Numbered from the stretch's first letter, positions 35,931 to 48,365 are shown. The stretch is DNA of 64,000 nt from Micrasema longulum (GCA_022494885.1 JAGVSM010001307.1:1-64000); one strand, 5' to 3'. Translations and numbers: made by a program. The notes: generated by a model from the sequence alone, not told the origin.

Positions 35931-36627
35931 ACACATGGCACATTGTTAAGTGTCTCAGTGCTGTCATACGTAGATATAATTTCTTAAAATGTGTTTATTC
36001 GTCTTACAAATGGATGGTGTTATGCAAGAATGTGTCAAGATACAAAATATTAAAAAGTTAGAGTCAGAATCCTGATCTGAAAGTGATATTCTTACTTTGA
36101 AAGAATAGTTTGATGAGTTCAAACTTACAAAAAAAACTGTAACTCCGCTTTAAGATGCTTAACGTATTGTTGTGAATTAACCTGTCCGAGAGCATGGCCG
36201 TACATGGTCACCCAAACAAAACTTTCCTCAAAGGAGTGTGGTCGTGCAAGTACGTCCGTGCTTATAACTAAAGCCCGTTGACGTTTATTTCTAAAATGGC
36301 ACTTTTACTGCCATCTGTGGTTGTATTTGAACCCTTAAAACATACTTCAGATTGATTTTCTGTTTTTCCGGCGTCATTTTACTACAAATATATAAAAAGT
36401 TTTAAAAAATATATAAAAAACTCACTCCCCAGATACAGTTTCGTCCGCAAAGCAAAGAAGAAAATAAGTAAAGAATTTTGAAAATACCAAAATTTTTCAA
36501 ATAAATTTAGTACAAAGTATTTTTTATATCATCAGGAAATAATTCAGGCCTGGAAGGTTTAATAACAGTCATGCGTTGAATATAAAAATCGTTTTTTTTT
36601 GTTTGTAATGGATAAAATATTATTTCA

Positions 36628-36858
36628 ATCATCATTCCCTTATCCGCACCTAATGGTGCAAAGGGCACTGGATTGGTACACCGATCGTAGCGTATCCCGG
36701 TCATTTGTTACAAGGTAAAAGATGATCAGTCTTAAGCTTCAGGTACCAGTCAGAGACTACGAAATATTGCATTTAAAAATCACCTGTTTAGGTAAAAATT
36801 ACTTGTCAGTAATTGAATGACCACACAAAAGTGCTAATCACTAGACCACGAGGCGGGC
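36628..36858 (-). mobile_element. SINE-A, antisense
   Basis: Contains the tail complement CCGCACCTAATGGTGCAAAG, GGTACACCGATCGTAGCG, the body CTTCAGGTACCAGTCAGAG and ends at ACTAGACCACGAGGCGGGC (head). The B box is decayed. Confidence 0.75.
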
Positions 36859-36924
36859 AAATTTTTGAGTAAATTTTGAAAATTTACTATGAGCTTGATA
36901 CACCTGAATAGCAAATTCACACAA

Positions 36925-37000
36925 ACAGAATGGTGTGTCATTAGCCCTGTAAATTCCAAGACTTCTCTCTTCTCAAAGAATTTCTTCATCTCAAAAATGA
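36925..37000. repeat. FB1 fragment
   Basis: CATTAGCCCTGTAAATTCCAAGACTTCTC and TCAAAGAATTTCTTCATCTC in order resemble part of an FB1 arm. Confidence 0.45.
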
Positions 37001-37269
37001 TACATAATTGATAACAGTGACTGTGAAAACCCACGCACCTTATCAATTAGGAGTGTTTTGGTATATAAAAAAATAACTATTTCCTCCCATATGAGATTTA
37101 GTGAATTTTTTTGTAAAATAATTCTCGTTTGCCTACTTAGCCCATACCCGGGGTCAATTGTCAAACACGCTGGGGCAGGCAGGCGAGGTTTAAATCATCA
37201 CGTTATTTATTGCAAGAAAATAGAATTTATCAAAGAAGTAAATGACGAGTTTACTTTCTTTTTACGATA

Positions 37270-37700
37270 GCGCTACAGTCCATATCGAACTTTAGCCTCC
37301 TGCTACTTTCGCCTCCGACTCAATTCACCACCCGGAGAAGCTGTACTGCATCCTTTCTCACTTTGTCCTCCCATCTCAGCCTGGGTCTTCCCACTAATCT
37401 CCTTCCACTTGAGTGTCCGCTCATTAGTCTTTTAGGGACTCTTGAATCAGGCATTTGCTGTACATGTCTGGCTCATCTTATTGTAAGCAGTTTTATTTGT
37501 GCAGAGATGTTCGGGCCTGGTACATAAACAGCATACTGGACAGTTCATCCTTAAACAGAATGCGGCACTGGTTACCTTCTCTCACTTGTCCGTAGATTCT
37601 TAGCAATCTTTCAAAGGTGTCCAGCATCTCTGCCATCTTCACTGTCAGTGTTAGCACCTCACACCCGTATACCAATACAGTTCGTTTGTTTGTACAATTG
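37270..37700 (-). pseudogene. LINE C-terminal fragment, antisense
   Basis: The minus strand encodes VYGCEVLTLTVKMAEMLDTF followed in another frame by SPKRLMSGHSSGRRLVGRPR and LRWEDKVRKDAVQLLRVVNW. This is the end of an RTE/craniofacial-development-protein-2-like LINE (GRRxxGRPxxRWxDxVxxD). The fragment is interrupted by frameshifts and abuts a MITE at 37719. Confidence 0.85.
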
Positions 37701-37718
37701 TTCGTACAATTGTTTTAT

Positions 37719-37993
37719 ATATCGATGGTGTAGAAGACAAATGTGTTAATTACAGAGAAAAAAAATAAATTAATTAATTAGGTAATTTTTCAGGAGACCA
37801 ATTTGATGTTTGACAAATTGCTTTTTTGTCTTTTGTTTCACGTCGCTTATTATGAATATGCAAAAAGATTTGGGAGGAGATGAAAAATTAGTGTTCTAGC
37901 GAGTGCAAATGGTATGACATGCTCATTTAATACGTTTATTGTTAAAATGGCTTTTTTTGTATCTAGCACGTTTGTCTTCTAGACCATCGATAT
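37719..37993. mobile_element. MITE M4 with ~23-bp TIRs
   Basis: ATATCGATGGTGTAGAAGAC at the left and its inverse, GTCTTCTAGACCATCGATAT, at the right with one mismatch. The centre has no ORF. It sits at the edge of the LINE fragment 37270-37700. Confidence 0.75.
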
Positions 37994-40900
37994 GGTAATT
38001 TTGGGACGCTACGTGATTTGAACACTGCTAGCAAAAAAAAATATGTTTTTTGGCTGCTGTAAATCTTTTTCTGATTTCTGTTGGATCTTTATCACAATTT
38101 ATTTTCGAACAATGTAAAGTGTGTATTCAGCGATTCCAAAATCCATAGCAATGTTTCTTTTGATCTTTTGTTCTCTTTAACTTCTTTCACAGCTCTCATC
38201 ATCATCTCATCTTGCCTGGTTTTCCCCTTTTCCGTCTTTCTTGTGTAAATCCTCATAATATAACTATAAAAAATAAAATTACTATCGGGGTAAGTTAGCG
38301 AATTCGCCAACCAGCCCCAAACTGAAATCTCCCACCGATACTAGTTCCATGATCGCAAAAACAACTTGGAACTGTTATGGGTTATACTATGCGCATTTTA
38401 ATAATGTAATCACATACCAGATATGTCAAGTGAGAACTGAGATAATGATAAGAAGCAGAATACCAAATATTTATAAACTCATGAGCACAAACAACACACT
38501 TTTTATCTGACTGCCAGCAAGATGACAACTGCGGGCACATGTTACCATCGGTTACGATGTGGTCCCTGTTAGATCTGTATGTTGTATTGAAGATTGTTAG
38601 TTTATCCTTAAGAAATATTGCTAGTAGTTGGGCTCCAAGCTTTTGACAGTTCGGTAGGAGAGACAAATCTAGAATGAGCTTGCCAGGATTTAAGGGTATG
38701 CGGATGACTGTAGATATGTTGTTACCAACAATATACCTACACTCCTTGCAGTCGCCTAGCTGATGGTTCATAAATTAAAGTTTAAATGCCCGTTTGCCAA
38801 CCTGCCCCTTCGCCTACCAGCCCCGGTCACCCCTGCGTAGGTTTTTCTTGATTTCAGAAAACTGTTTATAATGTTATTAAATAAATGCTTTCAAATGTAA
38901 GATGTAAAGAGTATACATATTACTGAAAAAAATTACTCATATATTTTGATGATTTTTCTATTAATTGCATACGTGATAATGATGTTATTATGATGCAAAA
39001 TAAATATAAAATATTCCCTATTATATTTCATACTCACTATAAAAATATTTGTTAATTATATGTGTCAAGTCATTTCTAATTAAAAGATCTCATTTCGATA
39101 TCTTTGAGATATATCTAAATTATAATCCTACGAATAGAGGAAACATTGTTTTCATTAATTTCTTCTAGGCAATTATATATATATATAGTATGTGTAATTA
39201 TTTATCCATTGTATTGGAAATGAAATATTGTATAAATCTTCAAACATGTGCCAGTTGTGCAGTTTTAAAAATTAAAATTTAGAGTTTATATCTTATTCCA
39301 ATTTTAGTAGAATTTTAACTATGCGTAATATAATATGTATGTATAAAATACTTCCAACTAGTATACTTCCAATATTAATGTTTTTTTTTTCTTTTGTAAC
39401 TGCTATTTGTTCATCAATAAACAATAATTATTCTAATTATATTACTTGTATCTATATAAGTAAAAAACGAGAAACGCTTGCTTATTTGACTAAAATATAC
39501 ATATATATTTACTAAACTCAGTGTCTATAGACCTATGCTAATTTTTTTATTCAGGCAAAGGGCGCTGATGTACCATTTCTACAATCAACTTTTCTTTACT
39601 CTTTCATTTTTTGAGAAATATTTAATTTTGACAATTTAACCATAGATTATTCTTCTGTCGCCATCTTGAATCCTGAAGCTTTGTAAAATTGGCCATGCAC
39701 TTCATTCGCTTTGAGGAAATTCATTTGAATAATATTATTGTTTTTTAAATGATTAGTATTTTTCACAACCCCATTTTCATTTTTACTTCTGACATCACCC
39801 TATGGATTTTATTTTTTGAAATATGAACTTTTTTTTTGTACTTTTTAGAGGAAGATATGTTCACATTTTTATAATGTTCAAGATAATATGGTCATAATAC
39901 AATTTAGGGTAGCACTAAACTTCCTTATTTTCAAATGCAATCTTTATATAAAAGTATCAAATTAATTAAATGATTTTTAAATCTTACAAATATTCTGTCG
40001 GTTTTCTTTTCAGCTAAAATTAATCCATTTTTCAATGTCGCCACTTTTACGTGTTTTAAACATGTCGACTCTCGTATCTTTGAAAATGTGTTTACATTTG
40101 ATTTTGTCACTATCGTTACCGAAGATTAAAAAAATATCCAACGCTCATTTGTATTAAAGTTTTCAAATGCAATTAATTAGCAATGATCGGGACAAATGCC
40201 CGTTTGATTCTGTGAATCACTTAAATGTATTATATTTTACTTTATTGTAAAAAAAGATTATTAGTATATAATATAATTGATGGGTTACATTTTTTTTATT
40301 TTTGCCCATTTTATGGTAGACTAATGTCAGCCCGTATTGTGCTTGGTAGATAAAATGGGCTGTAAAATATATTCTCACTATATTTGATGGGCTAAAAAAA
40401 TTATTTAGTATGTATTCGGTATATTTAATGGGCTAAAAATATATGATCAATATTTTTGATGGTTTAAAATAAATGGTGTTTCAGTTAGAAAACTACAGTC
40501 TTAATTTTACAAAAAAGTTTTAACTTTTATTTTTTACTATCATCAAATGGATTTTGTGTTTTCTTTTATAAGGTATTCCAAAGTAAAAATAGATCTGTCA
40601 TTTTTATAGAATGTTCCACTTCGGCAGAATGTTAATTAATTGGATAAAAATGGCACATTCTGTTTTCCTAAAAATTACATGGTATTTTTTTGTACAATTA
40701 TTATTAACTGTAATTTTATTTAAAGCAATAATTACAAGAGTGCATGTTTTTCCTGTCATTAAGATTTATATATTAATTATGAAATAGTTTGAAAGGTATA
40801 AAATATATTTTCTTCAGTCATGAAAAAATAAATTTATTGTTCACAAATAATTTTAAAATGCTCATTTTATAAGGTAATATTATGAAACAGCATAATTATT

Positions 40901-41464
40901 TGTGGATTTTAATTGAAACTAGACTGTTATTTTTCCATATACAAAAGTGATATAAACTTTTGTTTGCATGAGTGCAGATATGTATTTTCTTATTTTATGA
41001 AAATAATATTATATTTATTTAATCTGGCAGCACTTATGTTGATGTTCCTGTCATGGCAATAATGACAATCAAATTAAAATGTTATTTTATGACAGTACTG
41101 TATCGAATGATCATATTTTACTTAAAATTTGATACAAACATGTCATCTGTGATAGCATTACTTTGAGTTGTTCTGATGTTGTGTATCTTTAGCGTATCTT
41201 GCCAATATTCTGATAAATTGCTAACCACACAGCATCAGAAACTCAAAATAATGTTACAGAACCAGATTAATAGGTCAATGGTTACCAGCATTAAACAGGC
41301 AATAATGGTTTTATGTCCTTAATAGTATCACTCCTGGTAAAACAATATCTAATCTCTTATATATTTTTTCAGTAGATACATTTAAAAAAAAAGGTTTAAA
41401 AGCTCTGTACAAGTCAAGATACATATGCAAACACAAAAAATACACAGAATTTTTGAATATATTT
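37994..41464. other. Long intergenic AT-rich stretch
   Basis: No gene recognised. A 129-codon minus-strand ORF at 38382-38771 resembles no family I know and shares a segment (GTTGTTACCAACAATATACC) with sequence near 6640, which suggests a repeat. TA-repeat at about 39175-39187; degenerate repeats at 40285-40460. Confidence 0.45.
40285..40465. repeat. Degenerate tandem repeat around TGATGGGCTAAAA
   Basis: ATAAAATGGGCTGTAAAATA, TATTTGATGGGCTAAAAAAA, TTTAATGGGCTAAAAATATA and TTTTTGATGGTTTAAAATAA follow one another at about 50-bp steps. Confidence 0.6.
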
Positions 41465-41722
41465 TTTAAATCATTATTTTTTTATCAGTCCCCTTCAAAG
41501 TAATCATAATCGGATATAATAAACATATGCTAGGGTTTTTTCCAATCCACAAAACATTTTTGGAACCTGTTTTTTGGTAAGGCCTTCAGTTCTGTCATCA
41601 ATTCAGCCTGTAATTCCTATATGGTCGCAAAACGACATCATTTTATAGTCCTCTTCATCTCTGGGAACAGGAAAAAATCGCAAGGGGCCAAGTTCTGTGA
41701 ATACGATGGGTGGTCATATTAC
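41465..41722 (-). pseudogene. Mariner transposase C-terminal remnant 3, antisense
   Basis: The minus strand encodes YSQNLAPCDFFLFPEMKRTI, then FATIQELQAELMTELKALPK and FQKCFVDWKK, ending DYDYFEGD. This is the C-terminal quarter of a mariner transposase (YSPDLAPCDFFLFP, WKKRWxxCI, YFEGD) with little decay. The N-terminal portion is absent. Confidence 0.88.
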
Positions 41723-42020
41723 AGGTGCTAAATTTTTCTCAGACTGATCGTGTCTCCAATGAAGCGGTTTTCAGTATTATGAACAAAGAGAGGGAGTTAT
41801 CGACCACTGTGAAAAGAAGAAAAGCCTCATACTTTGGTCACATATTCCGCTGTGAGAAGTACGCCCTTCTCCAACTTATAATGGAAGGAAAGATAGAGGC
41901 CAGGCGGGGTATGGGACGGAAAAGAGCATCATGGCTCAGAAATCTCAGACAGTGGGTTCGTTGATTAGACTGGTCCAGGATCGTGATGAATTCAGAATGA
42001 TGGTCGCCAACCTCCGATAG
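41710..42020 (+). pseudogene. LINE C-terminal fragment
   Basis: The plus strand encodes ELSTTVKRRKASYFGHIFRC and IEARRGMGRKRASWLRNLRQ, the RTE-type LINE terminal pattern (RRLxYFGHxxR, GRRxxGRRRxSWLxNLRxW). Truncated at the 5' side. Confidence 0.8.
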
Positions 42021-42127
42021 AAACGGCAAAGGAAGAAGAACTTTACTTCATATTTTAAAGTGATATCAACAAATCCATAAAAAAAATTGGAAAAGATAAT
42101 TGATTTTATTATTAGGAACAATAATAG

Positions 42128-42535
42128 ATGGCAAGCACTACATTTATAAACATACTGCTCTTACCCCCGGCTACGGTCGCATGGTATAAGGGAAAAAAAA
42201 TCAAAAAAATAACGCGTTTCATTTGCGATGTTTGCGGCGTGACGTGGCAGAACAAAGTGACAAATGCAGATAAACTAACCCGTACTCGGATGTCTTCGGC
42301 GATGGCAATCTTAAAAGAAAGACGCCTGCGATGGCTCGGTCATGTGAGTCGAATGGAGGATGGCCGAATACTGAAAGATATTTTGTATGGAGAGCTTTGT
42401 GATGCTGAACGATTCCACGGTGGTGAGCGACTGCGATTTAAAGATGTCTGTAAACGCGACATGAAGACTTTTTGCATTGACGCTGATCATTGGGAAGGCC
42501 TCGCCAGGGATAGAGATGTGTAGAGAGGGAGCCGT
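42128..42535 (+). pseudogene. LINE C-terminal fragment (CR1/RTE-like)
   Basis: The plus strand encodes ILKERRLRWLGHVSRMEDGR, ILKDILYGELCDAERFHGG, RLRFKDVCKRDMKTFCID and DHWEGLARDRD, the classic end of arthropod and vertebrate LINE ORF2 proteins. It differs from the fragment at 41710 and is probably a second element. A C-run lies at 42620-42632. Confidence 0.88.
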
Positions 42536-42769
42536 AAAGGGGGGAAAAATGGCACACAACGACCTCTGGCTGGAAAGTTTGAGGCTTAAAAGACTGCGAG
42601 GAAGGCAGCTACCTACTGGAGCTCCCCCCCCCCCACAACCTGGAAGTGTGAGAAACGTGGCCGTTTGTGCTAGTCCCGTATAGGACTATACAGTCACCGG
42701 AAAAGCTGTCTTTCCCAGTTTTGAAATTAAGTGTACATCACCATCGTCTTTCGAAGACGGACGGTTGTC

Positions 42770-43195
42770 ATATATATATACAAGGGGAAAAATCATGAAG
42801 TATTTGTCGGAAAAGAGACACAAATTGGAGAGTCACTCGAACCTTTTGGTTCGACCGAACAGAACAGACATAAAACTTAGCTCTGTTTAGGAACGTTAAG
42901 AATTTTCACGAGAGTGATATATTTTTAGGATGAAAAGTAGCCCATGAAACTTCTCATCTTTTCAACTATTCCTTCGCAAAAATCACGTCAGTTGGTCGCT
43001 CCGTTGCATCGTGAAAGAAGAATTCATTTTCCTGAAGGAGTGATATTTTTTCGCGATGTAAAGTAACTTATGACACTTCTCAGCTCTCCGACTATCCCTA
43101 TGCAAAAAATCACATTAAGCCATAGCTCCATTGCGACGTGTAGGAAACACAAACATACAAACACACTTTCGCATTTATAATATTAATATGGATAA
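42770..43195 (+). repeat. LINE-type 3' tail with ACATACAAACACACTTTCGC
   Basis: Two imperfect direct repeats with GGAGTGATATTTTTTCGCGA and AAGTAGCCCATGAAACTTCT / AAGTAACTTATGACACTTCT are followed by a segment reading ACATACAAACACACTTTCGC and ATTTATAATATTAATATGGA, a 3'-terminal form common in insect RTE-like elements. Confidence 0.5.
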
Positions 43196-43424
43196 AACAT
43201 TACTAGAGGCCAGTGATCCTTTATTATTTATTTAAATATGTGCAAAAATTTTCTATGCCTATCACGAGGAAACCTTTTGTACAGGAGGTACTTAACGAGA
43301 CTTCAAAGATAGCCAGGTCACGTTTTTTTTTAATCCCTGAACCGAAATACATCAAAAAGTATTTGTTTTATATATCAATGAAATACTAGATATCGTTTTA
43401 TCACGAGCGATTTATTACTCGACA

Positions 43425-43625
43425 ATGTTTTGAGTATGTCCAAATATTTGCAGACAGGCTGGAGAAAATTTGGATCTTTAAACATAGGCAGAATGGTGAA
43501 TGTTTCAGTGTTTACAGTGGCCACTTAAACCAGCCAATGACAGGTCATAAGCCCAGTAAACGCCTAGACTTCCATATTCCCTTCTCAAAAATGTTTCCCT
43601 CTCTGTTGCAACAAATTTAGATCAA
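43425..43625 (+). mobile_element. Fold-back element FB1 copy
   Basis: ACAATGTTTTGAGTATGTCC, AAATATTTGCAGACAGGCTG at the left, AAACCAGCCAATGACAGGTC and TGCCTAGACTTCCATATTCCC-like sequence at the right. Confidence 0.7.
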
Positions 43626-44234
43626 TATATTATTGCCTCACTCAAATACATATTACTGAAAAATATAATATAAAAATAGCATTGGCTATTAGATAATGTA
43701 ATTAATTGAATGAAAAATGAATATATGATTATACACTACCTATTATAATATAATATATATGATTTCTAACAAAATGTGTAGCAATTTGAAATAGGCTTAG
43801 TTTTATTTGTTTTACGCGTTTGGGTTTGATTCTCGTCTGATGATAGAATAGTTGTGATAATTATATAATTGATATAAAAGTAAAACAATCTGTTTATTTT
43901 TTTATGATACATACAAACATTGTACGACGCCTGTGCTACTAAATGTGTAAATATGTTTATTTTGTGAATGACTTGTAACTTGTTATATTTTCTGCATTAG
44001 TAATTGTATAAATATGTTTTTGACGAGTGCACATAAGAAGTTTACCATTCTATATGCTTCGAATTTGGAATATTGCAATTATCATGTTCGAAATAAAGAT
44101 TTCACTTTATCAAACTTGTTTTCTTTATATTATTATTCTATTGTATGTTTATTAGTTGTGATTTTTTGTTTATTTTTATAAACTAGCTTAAAATATCATG
44201 GGTAGACGGTGTTCGCAATGAAGAAGTATTAAGA

Positions 44235-44345
44235 TGCATGAAAAAAGAAAGAAATAATAAGTACAATTAGGAAAAAAAAGCTCGAGTACTTTGGACATTT
44301 GGTCCATATCATATTGGAAGGAAAACGCAGAGTAGGAAGATAAAG
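44235..44345 (+). pseudogene. Short LINE terminal remnant
   Basis: AAGCTCGAGTACTTTGGACA, then TTGGTCC and ATATTGGAAGGAAAACGCAG translate to KLEYFGHLVHIILEGKRRVG, the pattern of an RTE-type LINE C-terminus. Neighbours are degenerate. Confidence 0.6.
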
Positions 44346-44734
44346 TATCTCCCGGTTTAACGAGAGTGGTTCCACTGCAGCTCCCAATCCTTATTTAGAG
44401 CGGCTGCAGACAAAATAAAATTTGCTATTCCTCCATTGTGGAGTGGCACTAGATGAAGATGATCTAGTGCACGTATTAAAATCTTCGCGTATTCTTGCTT
44501 ATTTTCAATAAAATTTTATTTTTAAATAGATAAAATAAAGCTAGAGAAAAATCACCCTTTTGGTGATCTCGCTGGGAATTAAATCTGGAACCCTCTCAGT
44601 CATTACTACGAAATGCAATAATTTTTAAATTTAGCGACGTTTTTAGTTTGCCTAGTATTTTAGAATTTCGGCATACCACTAATTTGAGTATTCAGACTAG
44701 ATAATTTTTTTAACTGCACTTTATCTTTTGACTT

Positions 44735-44956
44735 CATGGTCTAGTGATTGGCGTGCTGCCTACTGTTAAAAAGCCTGGGGTTCGATTTCCGACGAGGTTA
44801 ACATTAGAGATTTATTTAAAAATGGGTTTTTACACTGAAATATTTTGTACTCTGGTTTGGCAACTGAAGAGTAAAACTTGTCGCCTTGCTTTCGCATATA
44901 AAAATGATCGAGATACACTGCAATTTGTTTACCACTGCAGTGCCTTGTACGCTATT
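44735..44956 (+). mobile_element. SINE-A copy
   Basis: The head TCTAGTGATTGGCGTGCTGC, B box GGTTCGATTTCCGACG, and the body GGCAACTGAAGAGTAAAACT with GATCGAGATACACTGC match other SINE-A copies; the tail ends GTGCCTTGTACGC. Confidence 0.75.
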
Positions 44957-45545
44957 TAGTGTGAATTATTATTATAATTCATTAGAATTGTAACTAAAGT
45001 TCAGTTGTAAACTGAAAATTTTTTATTTTTAAGACTTACCAATATTTTTAAACTAAATAAGTGCTTAAAAAATAAGTTGATAAGAATACCCTAAAAATTA
45101 AACTACATGACTATTTCTCCATCACATATTTAGTTGTTTTTATTTGGCTGGACGTGTAAACTCCTTTGCTGCCCTACTTCGCCAAAGAGCCTCGAGTCTA
45201 TAGCACCACCTTAAAAGCTCCTTCAATACGCTTCTCCAAGCCACTGCAGGGTGGATCCACTCACCCCCGTTCAACCAGTGGCTACAAATGTTGAGACCGC
45301 CATAAGGACATATAATAGATTTTATTTCTTTTATGTAAAATATTTTTTTTTCCTTTACTTACCATTCATTTCTCATTTTTGTATATTTTTTTAAAGAACA
45401 TTTTTTATTTATTTATGTAATGTAGTTATTTCTACATTGTTTTATGAAACTAATACGTTTAAAAAAATATTATATGTTAAATTGGTTCTGCACAGCCTTA
45501 TTACGTGATAAAAAATATTATTATTGTTGTCGCAATCATGTGAAG
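44957..45545. other. Intergenic
   Basis: AT-rich with a C-rich patch near 45170-45260; nothing recognised. Confidence 0.4.
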
Positions 45546-45550
45546 GAAGC

Positions 45551-45714
45551 AACAGAGATAAAGAACATTTAAGAGAAGGTAATATAGAAGTCTAGGCATC
45601 TACAGGGCTTATGACCTGTCAATGGCTGGTTTAAGTGGCCACTTGACAGGTCATAAGCCCTGTAGATGCCTAGACTTCTATATTACCTTCTCTTAAATGT
45701 TCTTCATCTCTGTT
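45551..45714. repeat. Near-perfect palindrome, 72-bp arms
   Basis: Bases 45551-45622 (beginning AACAGAGATAAAGAACATTT) and 45643-45714 are reverse complements with one visible mismatch; the 20-base spacer is TGGCTGGTTTAAGTGGCCAC. Sequence content matches FB1 arms, so this is a fold-back element collapsed to two arms. Transcribed, it would form a long stable hairpin. Confidence 0.9.
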
Positions 45715-46902
45715 GTTATATGTTAATATAAACAGCTCCCCAGGGAGTCGAATCCAGTCCTTGTCTACAAAAATTTGGACAAACTCAAAATATTGATGTG
45801 AAGGAAGGTTTTGGAAGTGATTAAAAAAAATAAGATATTTGATTTTTTTCATGTATTTCATAATAAAATGATTACATATAAAATATTACATTTGACATAC
45901 AAAAATGCACCAATGTCACACATAATTAAAATACTATATTACAATGTATTCATCCATATTTCAAATAGCATAAAGAAAGTATATCTAATGTAAAATTAAA
46001 TAACAAAACAAATAACAAGTCTTAACACACTTAAGCAGGAAATGTAATTTGGCCGACTACCGTTGGATAGTGGAAAATATAATATTCTATATTATACATC
46101 GCCTTACTTTATTTTTTATCAGATCATTTTACTTAGGATATTATATTGCCATTCCAGCAAAAGAACGACAACTTCAAAATAGTTTTTTCAATAGGAAAGA
46201 CAAAAAACTATTTATAACCAATTAAACACAAAATAGAAGTGAATCAGTTATATTGATAATAATTCTAATGTAAATAAGAGATAAGTATATAATTTGTAAA
46301 ACCCTTTTAGACCGAATGTTCATTAGAATACACATAAATTTTATGATTTATTTACTCCCAAACCTACCGAAATTGCAAAGTGGTGAGTTTATTTTTTTCT
46401 GATTAAGTTGATAGTCAGCATTACGCGGAAGTTTGTTTTTAGTTCGACAGCTGAATAATTAGCACAAGAGTCACAGAGTGTTTGTTCGTACGTAAACGTA
46501 TATTATAAAATGTTTCATGAACTTGGTAAAATTATTATTAGTTTGAGACCAAGTGTTTATTCAACAAAACATTTTTGCTTTTTAATGTAATCAGCGACAG
46601 GGTGCTGTATTAGATCCACGACCGCAAACGTAGAACACGTTTGTCTCGAGGATTGCTAATGCATTATAAATAAAATGAAAAACACATTAATTTTACAAAG
46701 CATTAAAAAATTTATTGCTAAATAAATAATCACACATAAGTTGGTTCCTTTGTTATTGTTATTATAAGTCCTAAATGCATCCCGTGTCGTTAACTGCAAT
46801 ATAAACATCAGCAGATATATTCGGTTGCAGGTCCGCTGCTGGTTTAAAGAGCGCAGTGGATGATCTCCTTATCTCTTAAACACTCCATTCTTTTGACACT
46901 TA

Positions 46903-47031
46903 TACCCGTATGCAGAGACAAAACTTAAGGTGAAGAAAGTACATTCTAATTTCAAATGCTGAGAATAACCCGAAGGTGAAGACAATAGAATGTACTCTCC
47001 TCACCTTAAGGTTTGTCTCTGCATACGGGTA
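46903..47031. mobile_element. Hairpin MITE M5, ~48-bp arms
   Basis: TACCCGTATGCAGAGACAAA, then CTTAAGGTGAAGAAAGTACA at the left; TGTACTCTCCTCACCTTAAG, then GTTTGTCTCTGCATACGGGT at the right. Arms are inverted with few mismatches around a 32-bp centre. No second copy in the window. Confidence 0.8.
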
Positions 47032-47522
47032 TTAGCATTAGTGGGTTTTTGAATTCTCTATGATTTTGTTTAGTTTCTCGTATGCGTTTACAAAACTTTT
47101 GAGCAAGTACCCACATACCGCAACATTTTGTCAGAGTACATGTTTTTTCAAAAATTAATTAATTGTTCAGACCTTTTAACAATATTAATGTTATTATATT
47201 ACATAGATAGTACTCGAAAAGACAATATGAACAGCATCTATCACAATGGAGTCTGTAAAAATACTAATAATTTTAACGCAAACATTAAAATTAAAAATAC
47301 CAATTATACTTAAATAATTCCTTTAGTAGGTACACATATGCAGATTACAAAATATTTTTCATGTCCACGGAGATATTAATTAAAAAGATTAACTGGCACA
47401 AGTCCAAAATTAGTATGTAAATTTAAGTTTTTAAAATATTTTTTATTATGTGGCAATCATTAATATTAAAATAATGACAAAATAGCTGCCTAGCAGTGCG
47501 ATTTAAAACATTTTTTTTTTTA

Positions 47523-47675
47523 TATCATCATCCCCCATTCTGAACCGGGTGGTGAATAAGGCACTGCATTGATAAACCAAATGCAGTGTAGTTCGATCAT
47601 CTGTTACCTCAAGGAAAGGTGATTAGTCGTACGCTTCAGGTATTAAGTCCTGGACAGGAACAAAGAAATATTGTT
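47523..47675 (-). mobile_element. SINE-A body fragment, antisense
   Basis: Contains AAGGCACTGCATTGATAAAC, the decayed GATCATCTGTTACC and CTTCAGGTATTAAGTCC, matching the middle and tail of SINE-A; the head is missing. Confidence 0.6.
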
Positions 47676-47811
47676 TTACCAATCAATAAAATCAATATTT
47701 TACAATCTAATTAAGATTTTTTTATAATCTTTTTCAGGATTTTTTCAAGTCGAAAATACTCATTCCAAATTTTAAACTGTATTCTTCATCCGCCTGGACA
47801 CCGAGATTTGT

Positions 47812-48064
47812 TCATGTCATTTCCTTTCCGCACGTAATGGTGCATAGGGCATTGCATTGGTACACCGATCGCAGCTTATTTTGATAATTTTTGATACATG
47901 AAGGTAAAATAATCAGTCTTACGCTTCAGGTGCCAGTCCAGAGACTATGAAATACTTTAGTGTAAAAACGCCTTTTTAAATATTTCATGTCAACTATGTT
48001 GGGAATCGAACCCGAGACCTCTTGCGCGGTAGGCAAATGCGCTGACGACTACATCACATATAGA
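47812..48064 (-). mobile_element. SINE-A, antisense, full length
   Basis: Complement of the complete family layout: tail CCGCACGTAATGGTGCATAG, GGTACACCGATCGCAGC, body CTTCAGGTGCCAGTCCAGAG, B box complement GGGAATCGAACCCGAGACC and head complement GGTAGGCAAATGCGCTGACG. Confidence 0.85.
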
Positions 48065-48200
48065 GGCATTAAATTAGAAACTAATGTTATTGTTAAGTCA
48101 AAATGTCATAAATTTTTAGTTGCGTCTTTGTTTCATTGGAACGACGATAATACCAATTTAGTTGCCAAATTAGCGAGAGATTTTTTAAAAGAAATATTAG

Positions 48201-48365
48201 CGTTCTTATAATTTACCCAAATATTTCAATTTTGGTGGCCATTTTCAACGAGTTGTAAATAACTCACTATTCAAAAATGGCAATCAAGTTGGGGTAGAGT
48301 GGGGTTCGAACCTCGGACCTCTGATCCGTGAGTCCGGAACACTAGCCACGGGACCACAATCCGAT
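48201..48365 (-). mobile_element. SINE-C, antisense
   Basis: Complement of the SINE at 60653-60815: CGTTCTTATAATTTACCC, AATATTTCAATTTTGGTGGC, CGAGTTGTAAATAACTCAC, then the B box complement GGGGTTCGAACCTCGGACC and head complement ACTAGCCACGGGACCACAA. Confidence 0.85.

Noticed and set aside
38382..38771. 129-codon minus-strand ORF as a gene
   Set aside because: No recognisable domain, no convincing splice partners, and part of it resembles repeated sequence near 6640. Treated as chance ORF in a repeat.
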